From: Paenibacillus polysaccharolyticus
GTDB taxonomy: Bacteria > Bacillota > Bacilli > Paenibacillales > Paenibacillaceae
Assembly: GCF_900102085.1 (NCBI RefSeq)
Contig: NZ_FMVM01000015.1
Span: 1 to 64,000 of the forward strand
Direction: 5' to 3'
Length of the DNA: 64,000 nucleotides
Positions 26,748-35,146 of the stretch are shown here, piece after piece. The position numbers and the translations under genes are program-made. Each line of letters begins with the position of its first letter. The stretch's first letter is position 1. The notes beneath the pieces were generated by a model that was not told the origin of the DNA, ran no database searches, and saw nothing but the letters and a program-made list of their open reading frames with translations.

Positions 26748-27719
26748 TTATCGCGTTAACCCTTGGATAAACGTTTCAAAGTTCGGTGCGAGCGGTGTAA
26801 TCTTTCGCTGGTTCTTATCTACGTAGACGACCTCTGGCTCACCATCATTGCCGAAGGAACGATAGTCCAGCATGACAACCCCTGCTTCGGCAGGCGCTTT
26901 CGCAATGACCACCCCAATCTCGGGATAACCATCACGTTCAATCACAGCCCAGCTTCCTTCTTCACCGCATAGGGCATGACGTTTCTCGCGGCCGATCCCT
27001 AATATCCCCTCAATCTCAACATACCCGGTCTCTCCCGACTCTTCGTTCGTCACCGGGAAGAAGCGGTTATACGGAATGCCACCGTTATGTTCCTTCATCA
27101 TCTCAATGTAAGAGGCAGGCAAGCGGAATACAAGTTGTTCTTCCACCGATTCAATCAAGCCATCGCTTGGCAGATCAGACACATACTGCTCCAGAGCCAA
27201 TTCACTGTCATTCCAGAATTCACCGGATACGGGTACTGGATCATCATGGACTAAAGGCATAGAAGAGATCACTACCGGTTGCTCTTCGGCTGTTGTTTTT
27301 TCCAACTCACCGTCTTCGTCATCTTCACCCGTTACGCCCTCGTCCGCGTCCTCATCCTCTTCTTCCTCATCGTCCCTGTTGCGAATCCATTCCAGAAACT
27401 CCAGCGTATCTTCATCCCCCGGCTCCAGTTCGTCGGATCGTTCAAAAGCTTGCTCTGCCTTGTCGTATTGTTCCAGATAGTAATAAGCCAGTCCAACGCG
27501 ATACTGCCAGAGTGGATCATCTGCTCCCTCTTCGGCCACGGTCAGGAATTGCTCCACAGCTTCTTCATAACGCTCCAGATTGTTTAAAGCCCGGCCCAAG
27601 TGATTCACTAGCTCATAGTCTCTCTCTTCCGCAGGAATCTCCTGCACTGCTTCTACAATTTTCTCGTACTCGTTTTGCTCATGCCAAGTTTCCAGTTGCT
27701 CCAATAATTCTTCGTTCAT
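26748..27719 (-). CDS. TPR plus SMI1/KNR4 (SUKH) domain protein
   Basis: About 323 aa. ATG 27719 is chosen because GGAGG lies 7 nt before it; 27722 is nearly as good. Residues 1-120 are TPR helices (YELVNHLGRALNNLERYEEAVEQ, WQYRVGLAYYYLEQYDKAEQAFE). A very acidic linker follows (about 120-150, runs of D and E), then a SUKH domain (ESVEEQLVFRLPASYIEMMKEHNGGIP, GIGREKRHALCG, ILGIG). SUKH domains often act as immunity proteins against toxins, but this copy is not next to a toxin gene here, so a housekeeping binding role is equally possible. Confidence 0.78.
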   Translation of the reverse strand: MNEELLEQLETWHEQNEYEKIVEAVQEIPAEERDYELVNHLGRALNNLERYEEAVEQFLTVAEEGADDPLWQYRVGLAYYYLEQYDKAEQAFERSDELEPGDEDTLEFLEWIRNRDDEEEEDEDADEGVTGEDDEDGELEKTTAEEQPVVISSMPLVHDDPVPVSGEFWNDSELALEQYVSDLPSDGLIESVEEQLVFRLPASYIEMMKEHNGGIPYNRFFPVTNEESGETGYVEIEGILGIGREKRHALCGEEGSWAVIERDGYPEIGVVIAKAPAEAGVVMLDYRSFGNDGEPEVVYVDKNQRKITPLAPNFETFIQGLTR

Positions 27720-27841
27720 CATCGTGCCTCCGTTCCTTCTTCTCATCATTATGTATTGAAAATTATACCACTATACGGAACCGCTTCTCCAGCGAAGAGG
27801 GAAACGGTCTACATCGCAATGCTATTTATGATGAAAAGTAT

Positions 27842-27882
27842 AAAAAAGCAGCCCGACCTCATGTTATCCATTCAGTCAGGCT
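27842..27882 (-). terminator. Terminator of the rhamnogalacturonan lyase gene
   Basis: Minus-strand stem AGCCTGAC / GTCGGGCT (one G-U) followed by GCTTTTTTA. Confidence 0.7.
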
Positions 27883-27904
27883 ACTCAAGCTATTGCTTAT
27901 TTCG

Positions 27905-29530
27905 TTAATTCAGCAGTTCCACACAATCGTACACCCAACCTGCACTTAACCAATTGCCAAGGTCGCTGGAGCCGCTGATCGGTGTAATGGTGATTGTATT
28001 TGGGCCATTAACAAAGTGTGATGCGGGAATATTCCAGCTAAAGGTGGTATTGTTACCCCGGTACGTGCCGATGGTGAAACTACGAGAGTTCGGCTGAGCA
28101 GAAGGCGCTGGATTACTTAATGTGCGTCCATTAATAGTTACACTTGGTCGGCCATTATTGTAAGCAGCTGTGATACCGATATTCAGCACATGTGAGGAGG
28201 ATGCCTGCGCTGCATTTAAGTTAAAATTCACCGTTGTAGGCGAGTTCTGACCCCGGAATTGAATAGCCGGAAAACGATTCGTTGCACTGCCCGGAGTATA
28301 CGTTACCGGCCCCCAGCTTGGGTTGCGACTGTCCGAAGGATGACGAATCGGAATCGTCTGTCCGTTCAGGAATTCCCGCGGTGTCCCGTCCCAGTTCCCA
28401 ATCCGCCAGATGCTGGAGGCTTTGTTCGGATCATTGTTGATGGTGCGGGTATTCACCGTTGTAGTTTGTCCCGCATTCACGTTCACATTTTCCGTGTATA
28501 CGGCAAGCTCACCTTTATACACCGTCATGGTATATGTTCCCGGAATCATGCCGTACCTGGTAGCAGACCCGCCAGATGATGCATTTGCCCAATACTGAGC
28601 GTTGCTGTTCGCAAATCCAATCGTGTAGGCGTAACCTGCCTCCATGCCAGAAAGTCCATTCAACACCACATTACCTCGACTGCTCACCCATCCTTGCAGA
28701 TTTAATCCTGACATCCAGCTAAAATCAGGTGCGGCAGGTGTTCCTCCAGTTGTAAAAATAAGGGCATACGGCCCATGCAGACCAAGACGCCAGTTCTCCG
28801 TCTGGGCATGCCCCGAGTTCATATAATTATAGACTTCCGTCTCAGAGCCGCTCTGGAACTGAATATCACGGAAGAAAGGCCCGCCTGAGCTTTTCTCTCG
28901 GTTGCCGTAAGCCATGAATACACCAACTCCGTTGCCCGTTACCCCTCGAACAGACAGGTCTTTCGCCTGATCGTTACCATAATATTTAGAAGCTGACTGT
29001 CCATTCGCGAATCCGAATACATCCTGACTTTCAATCGCCCCCGTATTACCCCTGTTGTTCGAGTTCACCGGCACACCGGTCAGCACACTCCCATTGCCGC
29101 GGAAAATATAGCGAAGCTCTCCAATAGACGGCTGTGCCGTAATATGGGTGGCCATATAGATGATGTTCTCGCCGCCGCGCGAAGCATAATAATGAGTCAG
29201 CGTGTTGGTTGAAACGCTGATCAACACCGTTGAACCCGAAGGTGATCTATTCCACATCACATTCGCGGATGACCCTAAACCTGAACCAATATGTGATCCT
29301 CTATTACTGTTCAGCTCCGTTCCGTTCATCTTGGCCGAGATGATATCCCCATTCGTTTTGTTGACCACATACACAAGTCCTGAACCGGTATTTACCTCGA
29401 TTCGGGAACCATTGTCTGTCACCTGAATGGTGGCTGCATGGCTCTTTGAAGCAGGAAAAGCAAAAACGGAAGCAACCATGGCGATGAACAGTAGCATACT
29501 CGTCCATTTTTTTACCAAACGTTGAGTCAT
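27905..29530 (-). CDS. Secreted rhamnogalacturonan lyase, PL4 family
   Basis: 541 aa from ATG 29530 (AGGAGGG 8 nt upstream); the upstream ATGs in the same frame precede that SD. Signal peptide ends near SHAAT. Residues about 35-260 form the catalytic beta-sandwich (LVYVVNKTNGDIISAKMNGTELN, HYYASRGGENIIYMATH, GVGVFMAYGNREKSSGGPFFRDIQ). About 265-350 is an FnIII-like domain (SRGNVVLNGLSGMEAGYAYT, PGTYTMTVYKGELAVYT). About 365-541 is a carbohydrate-binding sandwich (IWRIGNWDGTPREFLN). This three-domain order is that of PL4. It cleaves the rhamnogalacturonan-I backbone of pectin by beta-elimination outside the cell. A cre-like site lies just upstream. Confidence 0.88.
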   Translation of the reverse strand: MTQRLVKKWTSMLLFIAMVASVFAFPASKSHAATIQVTDNGSRIEVNTGSGLVYVVNKTNGDIISAKMNGTELNSNRGSHIGSGLGSSANVMWNRSPSGSTVLISVSTNTLTHYYASRGGENIIYMATHITAQPSIGELRYIFRGNGSVLTGVPVNSNNRGNTGAIESQDVFGFANGQSASKYYGNDQAKDLSVRGVTGNGVGVFMAYGNREKSSGGPFFRDIQFQSGSETEVYNYMNSGHAQTENWRLGLHGPYALIFTTGGTPAAPDFSWMSGLNLQGWVSSRGNVVLNGLSGMEAGYAYTIGFANSNAQYWANASSGGSATRYGMIPGTYTMTVYKGELAVYTENVNVNAGQTTTVNTRTINNDPNKASSIWRIGNWDGTPREFLNGQTIPIRHPSDSRNPSWGPVTYTPGSATNRFPAIQFRGQNSPTTVNFNLNAAQASSSHVLNIGITAAYNNGRPSVTINGRTLSNPAPSAQPNSRSFTIGTYRGNNTTFSWNIPASHFVNGPNTITITPISGSSDLGNWLSAGWVYDCVELLN

Positions 29531-29560
29531 GTGAACATCCCTCCTGATTATCATCACATT

Positions 29561-29574
29561 ATGAAGCGCTTACA
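29561..29574 (-). promoter_or_regulatory. cre-like site in the lyase leader
   Basis: ATGAAGCGCTTACA. The right half and centre match the strong cre TGTAAGCGCTTACA; three left-edge bases differ. It lies 31 nt before the start codon, so it would act as a roadblock site. Confidence 0.45.
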
Positions 29575-29660
29575 TTTTGATGTATGCAAACCTCTACGGT
29601 GGATTGTGATGTGCCACATCGTTTGATGTGTACCTCATAGTTGCAATACTTCGTAGCGTA

Positions 29661-29675
29661 TTAACCTCCTTTCCC
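29661..29675 (-). promoter_or_regulatory. Isolated SD-like sequence in the lyase leader
   Basis: Minus strand GGGAAAGGAGGTTAA with no start codon at usable distance, about 130 nt upstream of the real start. It resembles the STAB-SD mRNA stabiliser of Bacillus cry3A leaders. Confidence 0.4.
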
Positions 29676-29883
29676 AAAACACCTTTTGATACGATTTTCT
29701 TACAGTTACATTATCATAATACCATTATATTACATATTCATACAATGATAAGCTTCCCGTCCCTATGAATGCTTCTTTTTCTTATTTGGTGTCCATTACA
29801 AGCTCGTATCGATCAAAAATCCGTCTAATCCATATTTTACTACAAACTCGGATGACATAGATGTCTACAGCATCATTCACAAC

Positions 29884-29922
29884 AAAAAAACCGAAACGGC
29901 TCGCATATGCGAACCGCCCCGG
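29884..29922 (-). terminator. Terminator of the surface phosphatase gene
   Basis: Minus-strand stem CGGTTCGCA / TGCGAGCCG, extended outward by CCGG/TCGG pairs, followed by seven T residues. Confidence 0.85.
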
Positions 29923-29967
29923 CAATCTTGATCGATCATAGTAGGATGAGATGGGATGAGATTTGAA

Positions 29968-32580
29968 TTACAGACCTGCAATCAATGATTTGATTGTGCT
30001 GTCGCTTTCCAGCGCACGGATGATGATCGTTACCGCTTCAGCGCGAGTTGATTTGCCGTTTGGCGCGAACTCGGAAGCTGTCAATCCATTAACCAGCTTC
30101 GCGGATGAAGCAAGTTCAATCGCTTCAGCAGCCCAGTTTCCGGCTTTTACATCACTGAATTTAGTCGGAGCATCCGTAGCCAACGTATTCAGATCGAGAA
30201 CACGAGCAATGATAGCAATCATCTCGGCACGAGTGATCGTTGCATTCGGCTTGAAGGAGCCATCTGTGTATCCACCGATTACACCCTTATCTGCCAGAGC
30301 ACCGATATATCCAGCAGCCCAGTTAGAACCTGCATCTTTGAAGCTATTTGCTGCTTTATTCTCACTAAGTCCAAAAGCACGTGCAATCATTGCTGTAAAT
30401 TCAGCTCGTGTTACAGGAGCATTCGGCTTAAACGATCCGTTCTCATAACCGTTAACGACACGCAGTTTCAGGGCAATGTTAATATTTTCGTTAGCCCAGT
30501 GACTCGCGATATCACGAACGGCGAATTGTTGATTCTGGGTTGCCGCAATAGCATCGCTTACTGTTTTCAGCAAACTATCCGGGTTAACAACTCCAGATTT
30601 GAACGGACTTGTCGTTGTACCTGGATTAGGCTGTGTGCCCGTCGATGGCGTTGTTGTGCCTGGTACAGGTTGTGTTCCTGTCGATGGTGTCGTTGTACCT
30701 GGGCTAGGCTGTGTGCCTGTTGAAGGTGCAGTCGAAGAACCGCCGCCACCATTTCCTGGTGTAGTTCCTGTGTTGGTTGTATCTGTGATCACTAAAGCAA
30801 TACGATTGTTTTCATATACAACTTGTGTGCTGTATTTTGACGGTAGTCCTTGGACGTTAACGGAGGAGAACTGACCCGTTCTTTGGTTTGTACCATGAGT
30901 AACTAGTGTGAACGTACCTGCACCCGGTACATAACCGTTACCAAAATTCACATCCAACTCCCCAGCTGCTTGAATCGTACCTTTCACATCAAGTACATCT
31001 GAAGCTGTCGCTACATTCAGTTCCAACACCCCTGTTGATCCTTGAGTGAAGTTCCCTTCAATGTTCCATTTTCCGTATACACTTTCGGTCACTGTACCGC
31101 TGTTGTTTGTAACGTTACCTGTACCAAATGCCGAAGGCGTGTCGCCTTCCAATGTACCTCCGTTGATCTCTGTACCACCGGAATACGTGTTGTTACCTCT
31201 TAATTTCAGGGTACCGCTGCCTTCTTTCGTCAATTTACCTGTACCGGAAATATCGTTTCTCCACACATCCTGTGCATTGAATCCGCCTTTAGCCGCATCC
31301 ATCGTTACTTTCACGTCATGATTGAACGCACCGTATCCATCTGCAGCAGCAAACAAGTTAAGACGCCCCCAACCTTCTGGATCATCCAATACCGGATAAC
31401 CGGAAGCAATAGCTGTTGTCGCCAGTACTGCACGACGTTGCTGGTCGGACAAGTAAGGCTGTCTGGTTTCAAGCAACACTTCTGCACCTTTAGGTACAGC
31501 AACAGGTTCGTTCGTTGAATCGATCTGCGGGAATCCATATGTTAAACGTTGAGTGTATTCTTCTTTATTCTTCTGATAATCCGTGAACCGATCTTCTGCT
31601 GTTCCATTTTGTTTCAACAGGATATCATGTGCCTGCTTGTACGCATCTTTTTTCAACTGTTGATTGTCTGGATCATTCAAAGCCGAAGCTGCAAATGCCG
31701 TCGCCAGTACACGTCCTCCCATAACATCAAGCGGTGAGTGCATGCCGGCTACAATCCGGTCATCTCCCATTTCAGATGCGCGTGTCATTAATTCCTGAAA
31801 TCGCTCAGGAACAGAATATGCCAGTGCGATTGCTGCAAGGTAGGAGGCATTGGTGTGACCACTCGGGAATCCGCCGTCGTTGGCTGGATCACTATTTTTA
31901 ACAGGGATCAGTGTAGGCACGATCACAGTGTCATCTTTCCAACGGAAAGGTCGCTTATATTGATAGAATTTCTTTGCTTGTTGTGTTGAGGCATAGTTCC
32001 CCCGCACTTTACCAATCAAATCTACCATACTACCAAGCTCAGAGTCGGAGTCTCCTCCTTTGTTGGAATCATTCGTATCTGTAAACTTCTTCGCTAATGC
32101 CTCTTGTGGAATATACGTGATAGAAGTGACCGTTCCCGACATCTCACGATATACATCCGTTAAAGCGCCCAAGCCCTCTACCGCTCCATACGTCTGGTTT
32201 CTTCGATCTGTGTAGTAAGCATCTTCTTCATCTTTTGCTGTGCGAGTTTCAGCACGATATACAACATAATCAATATTGTGGTCCAATACCAATTGATTGT
32301 GAACTATACCATTATCCCAAGACGTTCCCGGTGTCCATAGTTTAAGAAACTCCGAGAGAGTACCTATTGCCGGGTTGCCACCAAGAGTCATGCCAGCACC
32401 CGTGTTATTTTTGTACGTGTCTACAAAATATCCCCACTCTGGTTGAGGTGGCAATGGAATGGTTGTCTCATCTGATGCAGCGAGCACGTTGCTTGCGGCA
32501 AAGGTATTGGATAAAAGAACGACTCCCATCGCTGCGGCGAACAATCTCTTCTTGTTGCGTTTGATCACTTTCGTTTTCAA
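29968..32580 (-). CDS. S-layer-anchored PAP2 acid phosphatase with autotransporter-type repeat
   Basis: 870 aa. TTG start at 32580 chosen because GGGAG lies 9 nt upstream; no SD serves earlier codons. Signal peptide to about residue 35 (NVLAAS). PAP2/class A phosphatase domain at about 60-340, with FPSGHTNASY and DDRIVAGMHSPLDVMGG carrying the catalytic His and the R/H/D triad. About 470-510 holds a passenger-type repeat (GTGKLTKEGSGTLKLRGNNTYSGGT), then a Pro/Thr/Gly linker with three 13-aa repeats, and three SLH domains at about 675-870 (FAVRDIASHWANENI, NSFKDAGSNWAAGYI, TKFSDVKAGNWAAEAI). It is likely held on the cell wall, releasing phosphate from outside substrates. Confidence 0.87.
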   Translation of the reverse strand: MKTKVIKRNKKRLFAAAMGVVLLSNTFAASNVLAASDETTIPLPPQPEWGYFVDTYKNNTGAGMTLGGNPAIGTLSEFLKLWTPGTSWDNGIVHNQLVLDHNIDYVVYRAETRTAKDEEDAYYTDRRNQTYGAVEGLGALTDVYREMSGTVTSITYIPQEALAKKFTDTNDSNKGGDSDSELGSMVDLIGKVRGNYASTQQAKKFYQYKRPFRWKDDTVIVPTLIPVKNSDPANDGGFPSGHTNASYLAAIALAYSVPERFQELMTRASEMGDDRIVAGMHSPLDVMGGRVLATAFAASALNDPDNQQLKKDAYKQAHDILLKQNGTAEDRFTDYQKNKEEYTQRLTYGFPQIDSTNEPVAVPKGAEVLLETRQPYLSDQQRRAVLATTAIASGYPVLDDPEGWGRLNLFAAADGYGAFNHDVKVTMDAAKGGFNAQDVWRNDISGTGKLTKEGSGTLKLRGNNTYSGGTEINGGTLEGDTPSAFGTGNVTNNSGTVTESVYGKWNIEGNFTQGSTGVLELNVATASDVLDVKGTIQAAGELDVNFGNGYVPGAGTFTLVTHGTNQRTGQFSSVNVQGLPSKYSTQVVYENNRIALVITDTTNTGTTPGNGGGGSSTAPSTGTQPSPGTTTPSTGTQPVPGTTTPSTGTQPNPGTTTSPFKSGVVNPDSLLKTVSDAIAATQNQQFAVRDIASHWANENINIALKLRVVNGYENGSFKPNAPVTRAEFTAMIARAFGLSENKAANSFKDAGSNWAAGYIGALADKGVIGGYTDGSFKPNATITRAEMIAIIARVLDLNTLATDAPTKFSDVKAGNWAAEAIELASSAKLVNGLTASEFAPNGKSTRAEAVTIIIRALESDSTIKSLIAGL
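30611..30727 (-). repeat. Three tandem 39-bp repeats in the linker
   Basis: Three in-frame copies (30611-30649, 30650-30688, 30689-30727) encode the 13-aa unit PSTGTQPxPGTTT with x = S, V or N. They form the spacer between the enzyme part and the SLH anchor. Confidence 0.8.
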
Positions 32581-32759
32581 ATTTGTCGACTCCCATCGTT
32601 TAATAGTTGGTCTCGGTACGGTCTCAATGTAGCATTGGGGCCGCAAAACCAGCAATAAAACAATTTCGTCATTGTATCAATTTCGACGCAATATCATAAA
32701 TCCTCAACATTTTACATCAAGTTAATATAAATCGTGAACCTTACTGAATTCGGGTAGTG

Positions 32760-32765
32760 TATAAT
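32760..32765 (+). promoter_or_regulatory. Candidate -10 box of the AraC regulator
   Basis: TATAAT 22 nt before the start codon, leaving a short leader; no good -35 box was found. Confidence 0.35.
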
Positions 32766-32786
32766 TTGGGCCGGGAGGAATGTTTG

Positions 32787-35126
32787 ATGAAAAAGTGGAG
32801 CTCTGCATGGGCGGGACTAGCCCTGTCTTATGGTTCAATCGTCATCGTTATTGTGCTGCTGATCTGCTCATTTTTCTATATCTATTTCTCACGCAGTTAC
32901 AATGAAGAATTAAGAAATAAGAATCAGCTGATTCTTGAAAATACAGCACGTACTATTGAAAGAACCGTACTCAAGAGGGTGCAACAGATGTATGTTGACC
33001 TCTCTCTTAATAAATCAGCCAATATTCGTCTCTTTGCCGATCAGGAGGATCGAAATGAATTAAATCAGGTGGTAGACCTGCAAGAACTGCTCAAAGCCAA
33101 GGTTGCTGCCAATACCGATATTGTTCAAGGCATTCATCTCTATTATCCTGCACGTAATATTATGCTCTCCTCGCTCTATGGACTGCGCTATAAAGCAGAT
33201 CAGAGCGAAGGGTCTGTGTATTATGCGGACTGGCTTCAGGAGATGCGCACCAGTAAACATAACAGCCTGTGGACGCCAGTACGTCATATTCCAAAGGACA
33301 TTTTCTCCAGTCAGACAAGCGAGAATACCAATGGTTTGTTTACGTATGCGCACAGCTATCCTTTTCGCTCGACAGGAGAAACCAGTGATGTCATTATCGC
33401 CATAGATGTCAAAGAAGAAGCCGTGAATACCATCATTGAGAATATGATGCCTTCCCAGTATCAACATACCGTGATCGTCAACGCTGCCGGGAATGCAGTG
33501 AGTCGATTGCAAGAACAAAGTTCCGGGCAGTCTGATATGTACGCGGCAAGTCTGAAAAAGGCGCTTAAGCTAGGCCATGCCAAAGGCAGCTTCGACGAGA
33601 AGATTGGGGATTCGCCTTATGTGGTTTCCTATCAAACCCTGCCATCGACTCAATGGATGATCTACAGTGCTACGCCATCCAGCTACTACTATGAACAGTC
33701 CATCATGATCCAGAAACTTATTCTTGGGATCTGTCTCATTGCACTGTTGATCGGGCTGATTTTATCCGCTGTGCTTGTACGTGCGAATTATAGTCCGATC
33801 AAACGACTGGTAGGCCGCATTAAGGATCTTTCAGGGACTACATCTCATCAGGTTACCAATGAATTTCGCCTGATCGATAATGCCTTTCTTCATCTCAAAG
33901 AACAAGTGAATCATCTCGAAGAGACTGTACATGCGAACAGCGCGGCTGTAAGGCACAAGGCTGTGCTTAACCTTTTGCAAGGTAATCCGGAACACAGGCC
34001 ATGGAAAGAGGAACGTGCTGCTCTCGGTATCGCAAGACAATACAAGGAATACTGCTGTATGCTGATGAATACCGGTGCGGCAATTGCTGAAAGTGGCTCA
34101 TCCAAACAGCCTGAGACCATTGCCAAACTGATGCACGGGCTGGAATGCTTGTCCTTGCAAGATAGCCGTCTCATTGCAGAAGAACTTCCAGATAAACGAT
34201 TTGCCATCATTCTATGTACGGATGTGGCTTCAGAAGCATTATTGGACAAGTTCGCCGAGCTGCTGCTTGCAGAGACACGTCAGCAGTTGCAACCAGACAT
34301 TCAGCTGTCTACAGGCTGTTGGGTCAAGGATCTCCGTGATATTCATCAGAGCTTCAACGAAGCGCAAGCCTTGATGAAATATGCTTATCTTTTGCCAGAA
34401 CTGCACATTCTGAAAGATCATTCCCTGCTTCAGCGTGAGCACAGCCTGGATGAAATTCCGCAGACTTTGCTGGCCAAGTTCAGAGACAAACTTCAGAGCA
34501 GGCAACTTGATGAGGCTGTAGGCACCATCGAACAAGTGGTTGAACAGATGCGGGAAGGACAGTTTCCTGCGGATTATTGCCATTTTATCCTGTCAAATAT
34601 GGTGTTTATCTACTCGGATGTTGCCAAAAACGTGCGTTATAAGCACCCGTTGCAGTTCGGACACCCTGATCTGTATCACGAATATACAAATCTGCATGAT
34701 ATATTGGCATACCGCAACTGGCTGACAGCATCGATCACCACATTTATAGAAGAAACCGAGAATCGCAACAGTGATCGAGCCGTCTCCACCATCGAGCTGG
34801 CGAAGCAATATATTGAAGCCAATCTTTCGGACGACCTCTCACTTGAGGCTGTTGGAAGCAAAGTATTCCTTAGTCCAAAGTATCTGAGCAAGCTTTTCAA
34901 GGAAGAAATGGGTGTCACCTACACCGACTATGTCACATCAAGGCGGATGGAGCAGGCCAAGCTGTTGATTGAAAACAACAACATGACCATTGACCGGGTT
35001 GCAAGCTCGGTTGGTTACGGCACAACCGCCTATTTCATTAAACGTTTCAAAGAAATGTACGGCTGTACACCGGGCAACTATGTACGCAATCTCTCTTCGG
35101 CAGCAATATCCGAGGCAGGATCATAA
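32787..35126 (+). CDS. Membrane-anchored AraC-family regulator with extracellular sensor
   Basis: 779 aa from ATG 32787 (GGGAGG 8 nt upstream). TM1 at about 10-32, an extracellular Cache-like sensor at about 33-310, TM2 (LILGICLIALLIGLILSAVLV) at about 311-335, then a HAMP-like stretch. A middle region (about 400-650) is typical of this group. The C-terminal AraC HTH pair is KQYIEANLSDDLSLEAVGSKVFLSPKYLSKLFKEE and the following helix block to RFKEMYGCTPGNYVRN. Such one-component sensors in Paenibacillus usually control a sugar-binding lipoprotein and permeases. Here only the binding protein follows, 20 nt downstream. Confidence 0.85.
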   Translation: MKKWSSAWAGLALSYGSIVIVIVLLICSFFYIYFSRSYNEELRNKNQLILENTARTIERTVLKRVQQMYVDLSLNKSANIRLFADQEDRNELNQVVDLQELLKAKVAANTDIVQGIHLYYPARNIMLSSLYGLRYKADQSEGSVYYADWLQEMRTSKHNSLWTPVRHIPKDIFSSQTSENTNGLFTYAHSYPFRSTGETSDVIIAIDVKEEAVNTIIENMMPSQYQHTVIVNAAGNAVSRLQEQSSGQSDMYAASLKKALKLGHAKGSFDEKIGDSPYVVSYQTLPSTQWMIYSATPSSYYYEQSIMIQKLILGICLIALLIGLILSAVLVRANYSPIKRLVGRIKDLSGTTSHQVTNEFRLIDNAFLHLKEQVNHLEETVHANSAAVRHKAVLNLLQGNPEHRPWKEERAALGIARQYKEYCCMLMNTGAAIAESGSSKQPETIAKLMHGLECLSLQDSRLIAEELPDKRFAIILCTDVASEALLDKFAELLLAETRQQLQPDIQLSTGCWVKDLRDIHQSFNEAQALMKYAYLLPELHILKDHSLLQREHSLDEIPQTLLAKFRDKLQSRQLDEAVGTIEQVVEQMREGQFPADYCHFILSNMVFIYSDVAKNVRYKHPLQFGHPDLYHEYTNLHDILAYRNWLTASITTFIEETENRNSDRAVSTIELAKQYIEANLSDDLSLEAVGSKVFLSPKYLSKLFKEEMGVTYTDYVTSRRMEQAKLLIENNNMTIDRVASSVGYGTTAYFIKRFKEMYGCTPGNYVRNLSSAAISEAGS

Positions 35127-35146
35127 GGATGAGGAGGATGGATCGG

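Larger units (their letters stand above)
29531..29967. other. Leader and promoter region of the lyase gene
   Basis: No gene. On the minus strand it holds a possible promoter (TTGTAT, 18 nt, TATTAT near 29.7 kb), an isolated SD-like sequence at 29661-29675, a cre-like site at 29561-29574, and at its far end the terminator of the surface phosphatase. Confidence 0.5.

Noticed and set aside
26748..27719. SUKH protein as part of a toxin/immunity locus
   Set aside because: No toxin gene is adjacent; listed only as a TPR-SUKH protein.
30611..30727. Tandem repeats as a CRISPR or VNTR locus
   Set aside because: They are in-frame coding repeats of a Pro/Thr linker.
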